Source: Alphaproteobacteria bacterium (GTDB taxonomy: Bacteria > Pseudomonadota > Alphaproteobacteria > Ferrovibrionales > Ferrovibrionaceae). Taken from it: a stretch of 64,000 nucleotides of DNA. The translations under genes were made by a program, and so were the position numbers. The stretch is taken from NCBI GenBank assembly GCA_017307375.1, contig JAFKFH010000003.1, forward strand, positions 1 through 64,000, in the 5' to 3' direction. Each line of letters begins with the position of its first letter. Position 1 is the stretch's first letter. Positions 54,340 through 62,219 of the stretch are shown here, in pieces. Under the pieces are notes generated by a model. The model saw only the letters and a list, made by a program, of their open reading frames with translations, was not told where the DNA came from and searched no databases.

Positions 54340-55155
54340 ATGGGGGAGTTGTTGATGGCCGGCCGCCGCGGGCTGGTGATGGGCATGGCCAACGATCATT
54401 CGATCGCCTACGGCATTGCCCGCACCCTGCGCGACCATGGCGCCGAAATGGCCTTCACCTACCAGGGCGATGCCTTCGCCAAGCGGATGAAGCCGCTGGC
54501 CGAGGCGCTGGGCGGCAAGATCATCCTGCCCTGCGACGTCGAGGACGAGGGGTCGCTCGACCATCTGTTCGCGGCCCTGAAGGCCGAATGGGGCAAGCTC
54601 GATTTTGTCGTGCATGCACTGGCCTATTCCGACAAGGAAGAGCTCAAGGGCCGCTACGTCGACACCACCCGCGGCAATTTCGCCCGGACGATGGTGATCT
54701 CCTGCTATTCGTTCACCGACATCGCGCGGCGGGCCGAAGCGCTGATGACCGACGGCGGCTCGCTGCTGACCCTGTCGTTCGAGGGCGCCGAGCGGGTGAT
54801 GCCGAGCTACAACGTAATGGGCGTGGCCAAGGCGGCGCTGGAATCGAGCGTGCGCTATCTCGCCAACGACCTCGGGCCGAAGGCGATCCGGGTCAACGCG
54901 ATCTCGGCCGGTCCGATGCGCACTATCGCCGGCTCGGCGATCGGCAATGCCCGCTACGTCTATCGCACCAGCCGCGATGCGAGCCCGCTGCGCCGCAACA
55001 TCCAGCTCGACGATGTCGGCGGCGCCGCGATGTTCCTGCTGGGCCCGCTGTCCGGCGGCATCACCGGCGAAGTGCTGCATGTCGACGCCGGCTATCACGT
55101 CATCGGCATGACCCCGCCGGGGGCGGCGAGCGTCGCCGACGCCGGCGGCGCCTGA
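54340..55155 (+). CDS. fabI: FabI, enoyl-ACP reductase
   Basis: A 271-residue SDR-type NAD(P)H reductase completing each elongation cycle. It has GLVMGMANDHSIAYGIARTL for nucleotide binding, the active-site Tyr-x6-Lys in SYNVMGVAKAALESSVRY and NAISAGPMRTIAGSAI in the substrate loop. It should be the target of triclosan-like inhibitors. The start could be 54340 or 54355 (MAGRRGL), which has GGGGGAG upstream. It is the last gene of the fabA-fabB-fabI operon. Confidence 0.95.
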   Translation: MGELLMAGRRGLVMGMANDHSIAYGIARTLRDHGAEMAFTYQGDAFAKRMKPLAEALGGKIILPCDVEDEGSLDHLFAALKAEWGKLDFVVHALAYSDKEELKGRYVDTTRGNFARTMVISCYSFTDIARRAEALMTDGGSLLTLSFEGAERVMPSYNVMGVAKAALESSVRYLANDLGPKAIRVNAISAGPMRTIAGSAIGNARYVYRTSRDASPLRRNIQLDDVGGAAMFLLGPLSGGITGEVLHVDAGYHVIGMTPPGAASVADAGGA

Positions 55156-55318
55156 GCTTTTTTCGACCGCCCGACCTTCGGCCGGACGCCGGGGTCGGGA
55201 TCTTCCGCGAACATGGAAGCGGAAGCGACGGTTTTCAGCCGGCCGCGGCAATCGTGCTTGCACCCGTGAAATTTCGGCTACTATCGGCACGGATGAACGG
55301 TGCCTAGAAGGGGCCTTG

Positions 55319-56350
55319 ATGACACGCAGGCAGCAACCGGACCCGGCCGCCGGCGGCGAGACAGCGAGCCAGCTGGCCCTGGCCGCGCTCGACCGGATGG
55401 GGATCGAGGCGACTCCGCAGAGCTTTGCGGTCTTCCACGACTACTACAGCGGCGGCAACGCCGCGCTGAAGGCGGCGATCGATGGCGTACTGGAGCAGGG
55501 CCAGCATCTGACCGCGGAAGCCTGCGACGAATTGCACGAGCGGTTCCTGACCAACGCGGTCCTCGCCGCGCTGGTGCCGGAGGCATCGCTGCAACTGGCC
55601 GACATGATGGCGACGATGGCCGATATCATCGCCCATGCCGGGGCCGACACCAAGAATTTCGGCCGGCAGCTTCAAGCCTTCGCCGGCGAGGCGGGCCAGG
55701 CCCCGTCGGGGGCAAGCCTGGCCTTGCTGATCCAGCGCCTGCTGATCCACACCCAGGAAACCATCGCCCGCGTCGATCTGCTGGAACGCCGGCTGGACGA
55801 GGCGCGCGGCGAGATCAGCGAGCTGCGCAGTTCGGTCGACCGCATCCAGCGCGAGGCGATGACCGACCCGCTGACCGGCCTGGGCAATCGCCGTGCCTTC
55901 GAGGCGCGGCTGGCCTCGGCCATCCGCGATGCCCGCAAGCGGCGCAAGCCATTGTCGGTGCTGTTGTGCGACCTCGACAATTTCAAGCGCTTCAACGACA
56001 GCTGGGGCCACCTGATCGGCGACCTCGTGCTGAAGCTGTTCGCCAAGGTGCTGTCGGACTCGACCAAGGGTCGCGACATGCCCGCCCGCTTCGGCGGCGA
56101 GGAATTCGCTGTCATCCTGCCTGAAACCCCGCTGTCGGGCGCCACCCGGCTGGCCGAGAAGATCCGGCAGGAACTCGAGCACAAGCGGCTGGTCAAGAAG
56201 AACACCGGCGACGAGATCGGGAAGATCACCGTCTCGATCGGCTGCGCCACGCTGGGCGCCAAGGAAACCGCGGCCGAACTCCTGACCCGGGCCGACAAGG
56301 CGCTCTATGCCGCCAAGGGCGACGGGCGCAACCGCGTGTCGCAGGCCTAG
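55319..56350 (+). CDS. Diguanylate cyclase (GGEEF)
   Basis: A 343-residue cytosolic protein. A helical N-terminal region (LDRMGIEATPQSFAVFHDYY onward) of the type seen in several alphaproteobacterial cyclases leads into a coiled coil, then a GGDEF domain. It contains DPLTGLGNRRAFEARL, LCDLDNFKRFNDSWGHLIGD and the active RFGGEEFAVILPE. The inhibitory I-site position reads KGRD rather than RxxD, so product inhibition may be missing. ATG at 55319 follows AAGGGG. Confidence 0.93.
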   Translation: MTRRQQPDPAAGGETASQLALAALDRMGIEATPQSFAVFHDYYSGGNAALKAAIDGVLEQGQHLTAEACDELHERFLTNAVLAALVPEASLQLADMMATMADIIAHAGADTKNFGRQLQAFAGEAGQAPSGASLALLIQRLLIHTQETIARVDLLERRLDEARGEISELRSSVDRIQREAMTDPLTGLGNRRAFEARLASAIRDARKRRKPLSVLLCDLDNFKRFNDSWGHLIGDLVLKLFAKVLSDSTKGRDMPARFGGEEFAVILPETPLSGATRLAEKIRQELEHKRLVKKNTGDEIGKITVSIGCATLGAKETAAELLTRADKALYAAKGDGRNRVSQA

Positions 56351-56399
56351 CGACAAGACGGCGCGGACGGCGCAGCCATATCTGCAAAAGGAATGCTCG

Positions 56400-57479
56400 A
56401 TGACGTTCTCGCAAAGCTATGCCCAAGCGCGGCGGAAATTCCTCGACGCCGCGACGGCGCGCGGCCTGCCCGTCGAAAGCCATGTCATGGGAGATCGGAC
56501 CGGCGCACAGGGCGAAGCCCTGGCGACCGACACGGCGCTGATTGGCCGGGCCGATGCCGAAAACCTGCTGATCGTCACGTCCGGCACCCATGGCGTCGAA
56601 GGCTTCTGCGGTTCGGGCTGCCAGGGTGCGCTGATCGGCGATGAGGAACTGGCCGGCCGGCTCGGCCCGGCCCGAAGCGCGATGCTGCTGGTGCATGCGG
56701 TCAACCCCTGGGGCTTCTCGCATCTGCGCCGCACCAACGAGGACAATATCGACCTGAACCGCAACTGCGTCGATTTCGCCGCCACCCGGCCGGCCAATGC
56801 CGGCTATCGCGATCTCGACGCCCTGCTGATGCCGGCGACCTGGCCGCCGACGGCCGAGAACGATCATGCGATCGCGGCCTATCAGCAGCGGCACGGCATG
56901 CCGGCATTCCAGCGCGCCGTGTCGGCCGGGCAATACGAGATCGCCGATGGCCTGTTCTATGGCGGCACCGGCCCGGCCTGGAGCCAGCGGACGATGCGGG
57001 CGATCCTGGAGCGGCATGGCGCGGGCCGCAAGCGTATCGGCTGGATCGACATCCATACCGGCCTCGGGCCCTGGGGCCATGGCGAGAAGATCTTCGCCGG
57101 CAGGCCGGTGGCCGAGGAACTGGCGCGCGCGCGGGCCTGGTGGGGCAACGACGTCTTCGCGACGTTCGAGCCCGGCTCGGTTTCGGCCGACGTCACCGGC
57201 CCGGTCGTCGGGCTGGGCCAGCAGGTCTGCCCGCAGGCCGAGTTCACCGGCATGGGCCTCGAGTTCGGGACCCTGCCGATGGCCGAGGTATTGCTGGCGC
57301 TGCGCGCCGACCACTGGCTGCATCGCAACCCGCAGGCCCCGGCCGGCCAGGCCGCGGCGATCAAGCGCGCGCTGCGCGACGCGTTCTACGGCGATACCGA
57401 CGGCTGGAAGGGCATGGTGACCGCCCAGACGCGGGTCGCGGTGCTGCAGGCGCTCATCGGCCTCGGCCGGCCGGGCTGA
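56400..57479 (+). CDS. DUF2817 (M14-like) metallopeptidase family protein
   Basis: A 359-residue protein with an M14-carboxypeptidase-like zinc site: LIVTSGTHGVEGFCGSGCQG provides His and Glu ligands, and the third region includes IGWIDIHTGLGPWGHGEKIF. NEDNIDLNRNCVDF is also conserved in the family. The substrate is unknown; peptide or amide cleavage is likely. Start MTFSQSYAQAR at 56400 follows AAGGA. It converges with the M20 gene that ends at 57490. Confidence 0.85.
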   Translation: MTFSQSYAQARRKFLDAATARGLPVESHVMGDRTGAQGEALATDTALIGRADAENLLIVTSGTHGVEGFCGSGCQGALIGDEELAGRLGPARSAMLLVHAVNPWGFSHLRRTNEDNIDLNRNCVDFAATRPANAGYRDLDALLMPATWPPTAENDHAIAAYQQRHGMPAFQRAVSAGQYEIADGLFYGGTGPAWSQRTMRAILERHGAGRKRIGWIDIHTGLGPWGHGEKIFAGRPVAEELARARAWWGNDVFATFEPGSVSADVTGPVVGLGQQVCPQAEFTGMGLEFGTLPMAEVLLALRADHWLHRNPQAPAGQAAAIKRALRDAFYGDTDGWKGMVTAQTRVAVLQALIGLGRPG

Positions 57480-57489
57480 GCCCGGCCCA

Positions 57490-58659
57490 TCAGCCCATCA
57501 GCCGCCGGATCGCGTGGCCATAGGCGTCCCAGACCAGCGGAATCGAGGCGATCTCGATCCGCTCGTCGGCGCCGTGGACACCCTCGCAGGTAACCCCGAA
57601 GCCGCAGGTGGCCGGAATGCCGCGGTCGGCGAGATAGTTGCCGATGTTCGACGGACCGCAGACTTCACCCGGCACCGGCCGCCCGGCCGCGCGGGCCGCA
57701 CCTTCCACCAGGGCGGCGCCGAGGCGGTTTTCCGGGGCCAGGCGATAGGGACCCCAGCTTTCCAGCGCCTCGATCCGGGTGGCTCTCGTCGACGGCATCA
57801 CATGGTCGACCGCCTCGACCGCGGCACCGACCAGCTCGGCGGCCGCCGCGGCATCGAAGGCGGGGGTCAGGCGGATATCGACGTTCAGCGAACAGGCATT
57901 GGGCACCATCGAGAACCCGGCCCCGCCCGACACGGCGGTGACAGTCAGCTTCGGCGGCAGGGGAAAGTCCGCCCCATCGGGCGCCGGGGGCAGCTTGACC
58001 GCCGACAGCAGCTGGATCAGTGCCGCCAGCTTGACGGCGGCATTCGACGGCGGCTCGGCCACTGCCGCGCCGGAATGCTGGGCGGTGCCGTAGACCTCGA
58101 CGACAGCGCGCCAGAAGCCGCGGGCGCCGATATTGACGATCGCGTTCTCCGGATAGCCGACCATGACGCCGGCAACGTCGGGCCGCTCGGCGATGAACCG
58201 CTTGATTCCCCCGAACCGGCCGGTGTGCTCGTCGGCGTCGAACAGCAGGATCAGCCGGCCGTTGAGGCGGCGGCGTTCCGCCGCCAGTTGCGCCGCCAGA
58301 TGGCAGAACGTCGCCACCGCGATCTTGGAATCGGCCGCCCCCCGGCCGTAGAGCCAGCCGTCGCGGATGACCCCGGCGAAGGGATCGACGCTCCAGGCGC
58401 CGCGATCGCCGGCCGGCGCGGTGTCGATGCAGGCGTTCAGCACCCAGGTCGGCCCGGCACCGCCGCCCTCGATCTCGGCGAGCAGCGCCACCGGCTGGCC
58501 CGCCGCATCGTCGAGGATGCGGGGCCCGAGGCCGAGCGGGCCGAGCGCGCCGGCCGCCACCTCGAGCACGCCGGCCGGGCTGTCGATGCCACCCTGGCTG
58601 GGCGCCGCGATCAGCGCCCGCGCCAGGCCCAGAACGGCATCGAGCGGCAGGCCGGTCAT
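57490..58659 (-). CDS. M20-family hydrolase with atypical metal ligands
   Basis: A 389-residue M20/M25/M40-type amidohydrolase. The bridging Asp is seen in LYGRGAADSKIAV, and the late histidine in TCEGVHGADERI. The first ligand motif, normally HxD, reads NACIDTAPAG, with Cys where His is expected. The usual Glu-Glu pair reads DADEHTG, so His follows the catalytic Glu. The dimerisation domain with GTAQHSG is intact. It starts by overlapping the stop of the binding-protein gene (ATGA) and is likely to process the imported peptide or amide. Confidence 0.85.
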   Translation of the reverse strand: MTGLPLDAVLGLARALIAAPSQGGIDSPAGVLEVAAGALGPLGLGPRILDDAAGQPVALLAEIEGGGAGPTWVLNACIDTAPAGDRGAWSVDPFAGVIRDGWLYGRGAADSKIAVATFCHLAAQLAAERRRLNGRLILLFDADEHTGRFGGIKRFIAERPDVAGVMVGYPENAIVNIGARGFWRAVVEVYGTAQHSGAAVAEPPSNAAVKLAALIQLLSAVKLPPAPDGADFPLPPKLTVTAVSGGAGFSMVPNACSLNVDIRLTPAFDAAAAAELVGAAVEAVDHVMPSTRATRIEALESWGPYRLAPENRLGAALVEGAARAAGRPVPGEVCGPSNIGNYLADRGIPATCGFGVTCEGVHGADERIEIASIPLVWDAYGHAIRRLMG

Positions 58660-60233
58660 TGCAGATGGACCTGCCACAGCGGCAGCACGCCGTCGGCCCG
58701 CTGCACGGCCTCGACCTTGCCCGCCATGCCCCAGGTGACGTACTGGCGATACAGCGGGATATAGCCGATATCGGCCGCATTGATGCCCAGCGCCTTGACG
58801 ATCTCGGCCTTGCGGCGGGCCGGATCGGTCTCGGTCTCGATCTGCCTGGTCAGCGCGATGACCTCGTCGTTCTTCCAGCCGCCGATGTTGAAGAAGCCGA
58901 CCCCGCCGGCACGCGGCAGCATCAGCGGCTTGAGGACGTCGAGGGCGTCGTTGTTGCCGGGCGTCCAGCCCAGCAGATAGAAGCTGGTTTCCTGCTTCAG
59001 CACCTTGTTGAGGAACAGCCCGCGATTCTGGGCATTGAGGTTGACCTTGACGCCGATGCGGGCGAGCATCGCGACCACCGCCTGGCAGACCGCCTCGTCG
59101 TTGACCCAGCGATCGTTCGGGCAATCCATGCCGACGGCGAAGCCTTCCGGATAGCCGGCCTCGGCCAGCAGCGCCTTGGCACCGCCGACGTCGAGCGGCA
59201 GGCGGGTTTCCAGCGACGGATCGTAGCCGTCGATCGGCGGCGCGATCATCGACCCCGTGGGATCGGCCGCCCCGCGCATCACCCGTTCCTTGATCGCGTT
59301 GACGTCGATCGCCTGGTAGAAGGCGCGGCGCACGCGGATATCCTTGAACGGGTTGCGGCCCTTCACGCTCGATTCCAGCAATTCGTCGCGGAACTGGTCC
59401 ATGCCCAGGAACATCGTCCTGAGCTCGGCCCGCTGGGCGACCTTGAAACCGGCCGTCGACTGGACGCGCGGCACATCCTGCAGCGGCACCGGGTCGATCA
59501 GGTCCAGTTCACCCGACAACAGCGCGGCGACGCGGGTGGCACCGGCCTTGACCGGGCGGAAGCTGACCTTGGGCAGCGGCTTGGCCGGCTTGTCCCACCA
59601 GTCGGGGTTGGGCGCAAGCTCGGTACGCTCGTCGGGCTTGCGCTCGACCAGCGTGAAGGGTCCGGTGCCCATCGCCTTGAAATGCGCCGGGCTGAGCTGG
59701 TTGGCGCGCAGGTTGGTCGGCTTGGCCGCCTGGTTGGCCTCGGCCCAGGATTGCGACATGATCAGCACGAAGGCGAGGTCGTTCAGCAGCGTCGGCGACG
59801 GCTGGCCCAGGCGGATCTCGACCGTGGCCGGGTCGATCGCGACGGCTTCCTTGACCGCGGCCAGCGTCGGGATCATGGCCGAACCCTCGGCCTTGCCGCG
59901 GGTGATCGTGAAGACCACGTCACCGGCGGTGAACGGGCTGCCGTCCTGGAACTTGACGCCCTGGCGCAGCGTGAAGCGCCAGGTCAGCGGATCGACCTGG
60001 GTCCAGGCGGTGGCCAGGGCGGGTTCGAGCTTCAGATCGCGGTCGTAGCGCAGCAGCGGTTCGTAGATCGCGTGCAGAAACGACAGCGTGAAGATCTCGA
60101 AGCGACCGGCCGGATCCATCGTCTCGACATCGGCCGAACCGCCGTAGCGGAACACCGGCTGCGCCGCCGCCGGGGCCGTGATGCCGACCATCGCGGCCAA
60201 CGCCGCGCCCAAAAGCCATTTCGTCCGCGTCAT
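58656..60233 (-). CDS. ABC transporter substrate-binding protein, family 5 (DppA/OppA-like)
   Basis: A 525-residue periplasmic binding protein. The signal peptide MTRTKWLLGAALAAMVGITA is cleaved near PAAAQ. Family features are VETMDPAGRFEIFTLSFLHA and TWRFTLRQGVKFQDGSPFTA, followed by VRRAFYQAIDVNAIKERVM. The ligand could be an oligopeptide, nickel chelate or glutathione-like compound. Permease and ATPase genes are not in this window. It is coupled to an M20 hydrolase gene and diverges from the OsmC gene. Confidence 0.92.
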   Translation of the reverse strand: MTRTKWLLGAALAAMVGITAPAAAQPVFRYGGSADVETMDPAGRFEIFTLSFLHAIYEPLLRYDRDLKLEPALATAWTQVDPLTWRFTLRQGVKFQDGSPFTAGDVVFTITRGKAEGSAMIPTLAAVKEAVAIDPATVEIRLGQPSPTLLNDLAFVLIMSQSWAEANQAAKPTNLRANQLSPAHFKAMGTGPFTLVERKPDERTELAPNPDWWDKPAKPLPKVSFRPVKAGATRVAALLSGELDLIDPVPLQDVPRVQSTAGFKVAQRAELRTMFLGMDQFRDELLESSVKGRNPFKDIRVRRAFYQAIDVNAIKERVMRGAADPTGSMIAPPIDGYDPSLETRLPLDVGGAKALLAEAGYPEGFAVGMDCPNDRWVNDEAVCQAVVAMLARIGVKVNLNAQNRGLFLNKVLKQETSFYLLGWTPGNNDALDVLKPLMLPRAGGVGFFNIGGWKNDEVIALTRQIETETDPARRKAEIVKALGINAADIGYIPLYRQYVTWGMAGKVEAVQRADGVLPLWQVHLQ

Positions 60234-60313
60234 CGGCTACTCGTCCCCATGCTGCATTGCCGTGAATGTGCTGTCCGGCAATACTAGTGAGACAACCTGC
60301 GAGGAGCAATGCG

Positions 60314-60784
60314 ATGGCCGGCCTGGCCGTACCCCCGGAATGGCTCGGACCCGTCACCCTGCGCCTGGAAGGCGATTGTCCCGGCTACGCCCGCAGCGAT
60401 GTGCGCGTGCGCGGCCATGTGGTGACCATCGACGAACCGCCGGAGCGCGACGGGACCGACCAGGGGCCGGCACCGACCGAAATGATGATCGCGGCGCTGA
60501 TCGGGGTCTGCAACGTCATCCTGCGCCGCCTTGCCCGGCGCGACGGCATCGCGATTCATCACCTGAAGGTCGCTGCGGCGGCCGAACTGGACCGCCGCGG
60601 CGTCTGGCTCGCCGAACCGGTCGAGGTGCCATGGCCGCGGATCCACCTGACCCTGACCATCGCGACCGATGCCGACGACGAGCGGCTGGCCGCCTGGCGC
60701 CGCGATCTGGTTCGATTCTCGCCGGTCCATGCGACGCTGCGCGCCGCCGGGACCGAACTGACCGACGACTGGATCCGCGCATGA
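60314..60784 (+). CDS. OsmC-family protein
   Basis: A 156-residue OsmC/Ohr-fold protein. The central helix has APTEMMIAALIGVCNVILRR, with the Cys at the redox-active position of this family. The second cysteine position is not filled, so peroxidase activity is uncertain. HHLKVAAAAELDRRGVW follows. GAGGAG lies 7 bases before the ATG at 60314. Its stop overlaps the next ATG. Confidence 0.82.
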   Translation: MAGLAVPPEWLGPVTLRLEGDCPGYARSDVRVRGHVVTIDEPPERDGTDQGPAPTEMMIAALIGVCNVILRRLARRDGIAIHHLKVAAAAELDRRGVWLAEPVEVPWPRIHLTLTIATDADDERLAAWRRDLVRFSPVHATLRAAGTELTDDWIRA

Positions 60785-61626
60785 CCGGGCCGCGTTCGCA
60801 TTACCTGGCGATCGGCGGCCACGAGATCCACGTGCTGGAATGGGGCAGGCGCGAGGCGCCCGCCATCGTGCTGTGGCATGGCCTGACCCGCAATGCGCGC
60901 GATTTCGATACGCTCGCCCGCCATCTGGCGGCCGGCCGCCGGGTGATCGTGCCGGACACGCCCGGCCGCGGGCTGTCGCAATGGGCGCGCGATCCCGACC
61001 GCGACTACAGCTTGCGCCTCTATGCTGCCCAGGCCGCGGGCCTCGCCGACGCATTCGGTCTCGGCCGCTTTGACTGGATCGGCACGTCGATGGGCGGGCT
61101 GATCGGCATCATCGCCGCCGCGGGTCCGCTGCGCGGCCGCATCGGGCGCATGGTGCTCAACGACATCGGCCCGCTGCAGCCCGAGGCGGCGCTGGGGCCG
61201 ATCGCCGCCTATGCCGGCGCCCCGCCGGCCTTCGCGACGATGCTGGAGGTCGAAGCCTATCTGCGACGCATCTACGCCTCGTGGAGCCCGCTGACCGACG
61301 ACGAGTGGCGCGGCATCGCCGAAGCGTCGGCGCGCCGCCTGCCCGACGGCCAGCTGACCCTGAACTACGATCCGCGGATCGTGCGCCAGTTGACGGGCCA
61401 TCCCGACGAACGCGACCTGTGGGCCGAATGGGACGCGATCGCGGCCCCGGTGCTGACGCTGCGCGGCGCCCAGTCGACGGTGCTGCCGCGCGAGGTCGCA
61501 GCCGAGATGCAACGCCGCGGGCCGCGCTGTCCGGTGATCGAGATTCCCGGCTGCGGCCACGTGCCGGCGCTGAACACGGCAGCGCAATTCGCGCTGATCG
61601 ACCGGTTCCTGGAGGACCAGCCATGA
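60781..61626 (+). CDS. Alpha/beta hydrolase
   Basis: A 281-residue cytosolic hydrolase. The oxyanion segment is [18 protein letters not shown], the nucleophile Ser lies in [15 protein letters not shown], and the catalytic His in [17 protein letters not shown]. The lid region is short. The substrate is unknown; esterase or C-C hydrolase activity is likely. It overlaps the OsmC gene upstream and the acetyltransferase gene downstream (ATGA at both ends), forming a tightly coupled run. Confidence 0.88.
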   Translation: MTGPRSHYLAIGGHEIHVLEWGRREAPAIVLWHGLTRNARDFDTLARHLAAGRRVIVPDTPGRGLSQWARDPDRDYSLRLYAAQAAGLADAFGLGRFDWIGTSMGGLIGIIAAAGPLRGRIGRMVLNDIGPLQPEAALGPIAAYAGAPPAFATMLEVEAYLRRIYASWSPLTDDEWRGIAEASARRLPDGQLTLNYDPRIVRQLTGHPDERDLWAEWDAIAAPVLTLRGAQSTVLPREVAAEMQRRGPRCPVIEIPGCGHVPALNTAAQFALIDRFLEDQP

Positions 61627-62183
61627 CCGCCGAGAGCAATGTCCGCCTGCGCCCGCTGGAGCGCCAGGACCTGGCCTTCGTCCACCGCCTCGACAACAAC
61701 GCCAACGTGATGCGCTACTGGTTCGAGGAGCCCTACGAAACCTTCGCGGAACTGGCGGCGCTCTACGACGAGCATATCCACGACCAGCGCGAGCGGCGCT
61801 TCGTCGTCGAATGCGACGGCGTCAAGGCGGGGCTGGTCGAACTGGTCGAGATCGACCACATCCACCGGCGCGCCGAATTCCAGATCATCATCGTGCCCGA
61901 CCACCAGGGCAAGGGCATCGCCACCCGTGTCACCCGGCTGGCGATGGAATACGGGTTCAGCGTCCTGAACCTCTACAAGATCTACCTGATCGTCGACACC
62001 GAGAACCACAAGGCGATCCACATCTACGAACGGATGGGCTTTGCGGTCGAAGGCGTGCTGCGCCACGAGTTCTTCATCAACGGGCAGTACCGCGACGTGA
62101 CGCGGATGTGCCTGTTCCAGCATGAATTCCTGGCCCGGCACCGCCCGGCCCAGCCCAGCATGCTGAAGCCGACCGCCCAGTAG
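61623..62183 (+). CDS. speG: SpeG-like spermidine N-acetyltransferase
   Basis: A 186-residue GNAT enzyme. The SpeG pattern is strong: [52 protein letters not shown] and [20 protein letters not shown]. The acetyl-CoA loop is [16 protein letters not shown], followed by [20 protein letters not shown]. It acetylates spermidine or spermine and so relieves polyamine toxicity. It is the last gene of the OsmC-hydrolase run and converges with the MscS gene. Confidence 0.92.
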   Translation: MTAESNVRLRPLERQDLAFVHRLDNNANVMRYWFEEPYETFAELAALYDEHIHDQRERRFVVECDGVKAGLVELVEIDHIHRRAEFQIIIVPDHQGKGIATRVTRLAMEYGFSVLNLYKIYLIVDTENHKAIHIYERMGFAVEGVLRHEFFINGQYRDVTRMCLFQHEFLARHRPAQPSMLKPTAQ

Positions 62184-62219
62184 AGCCGGCGCCGACGATG
62201 ATCGCTCAAGCCGGGCCGC

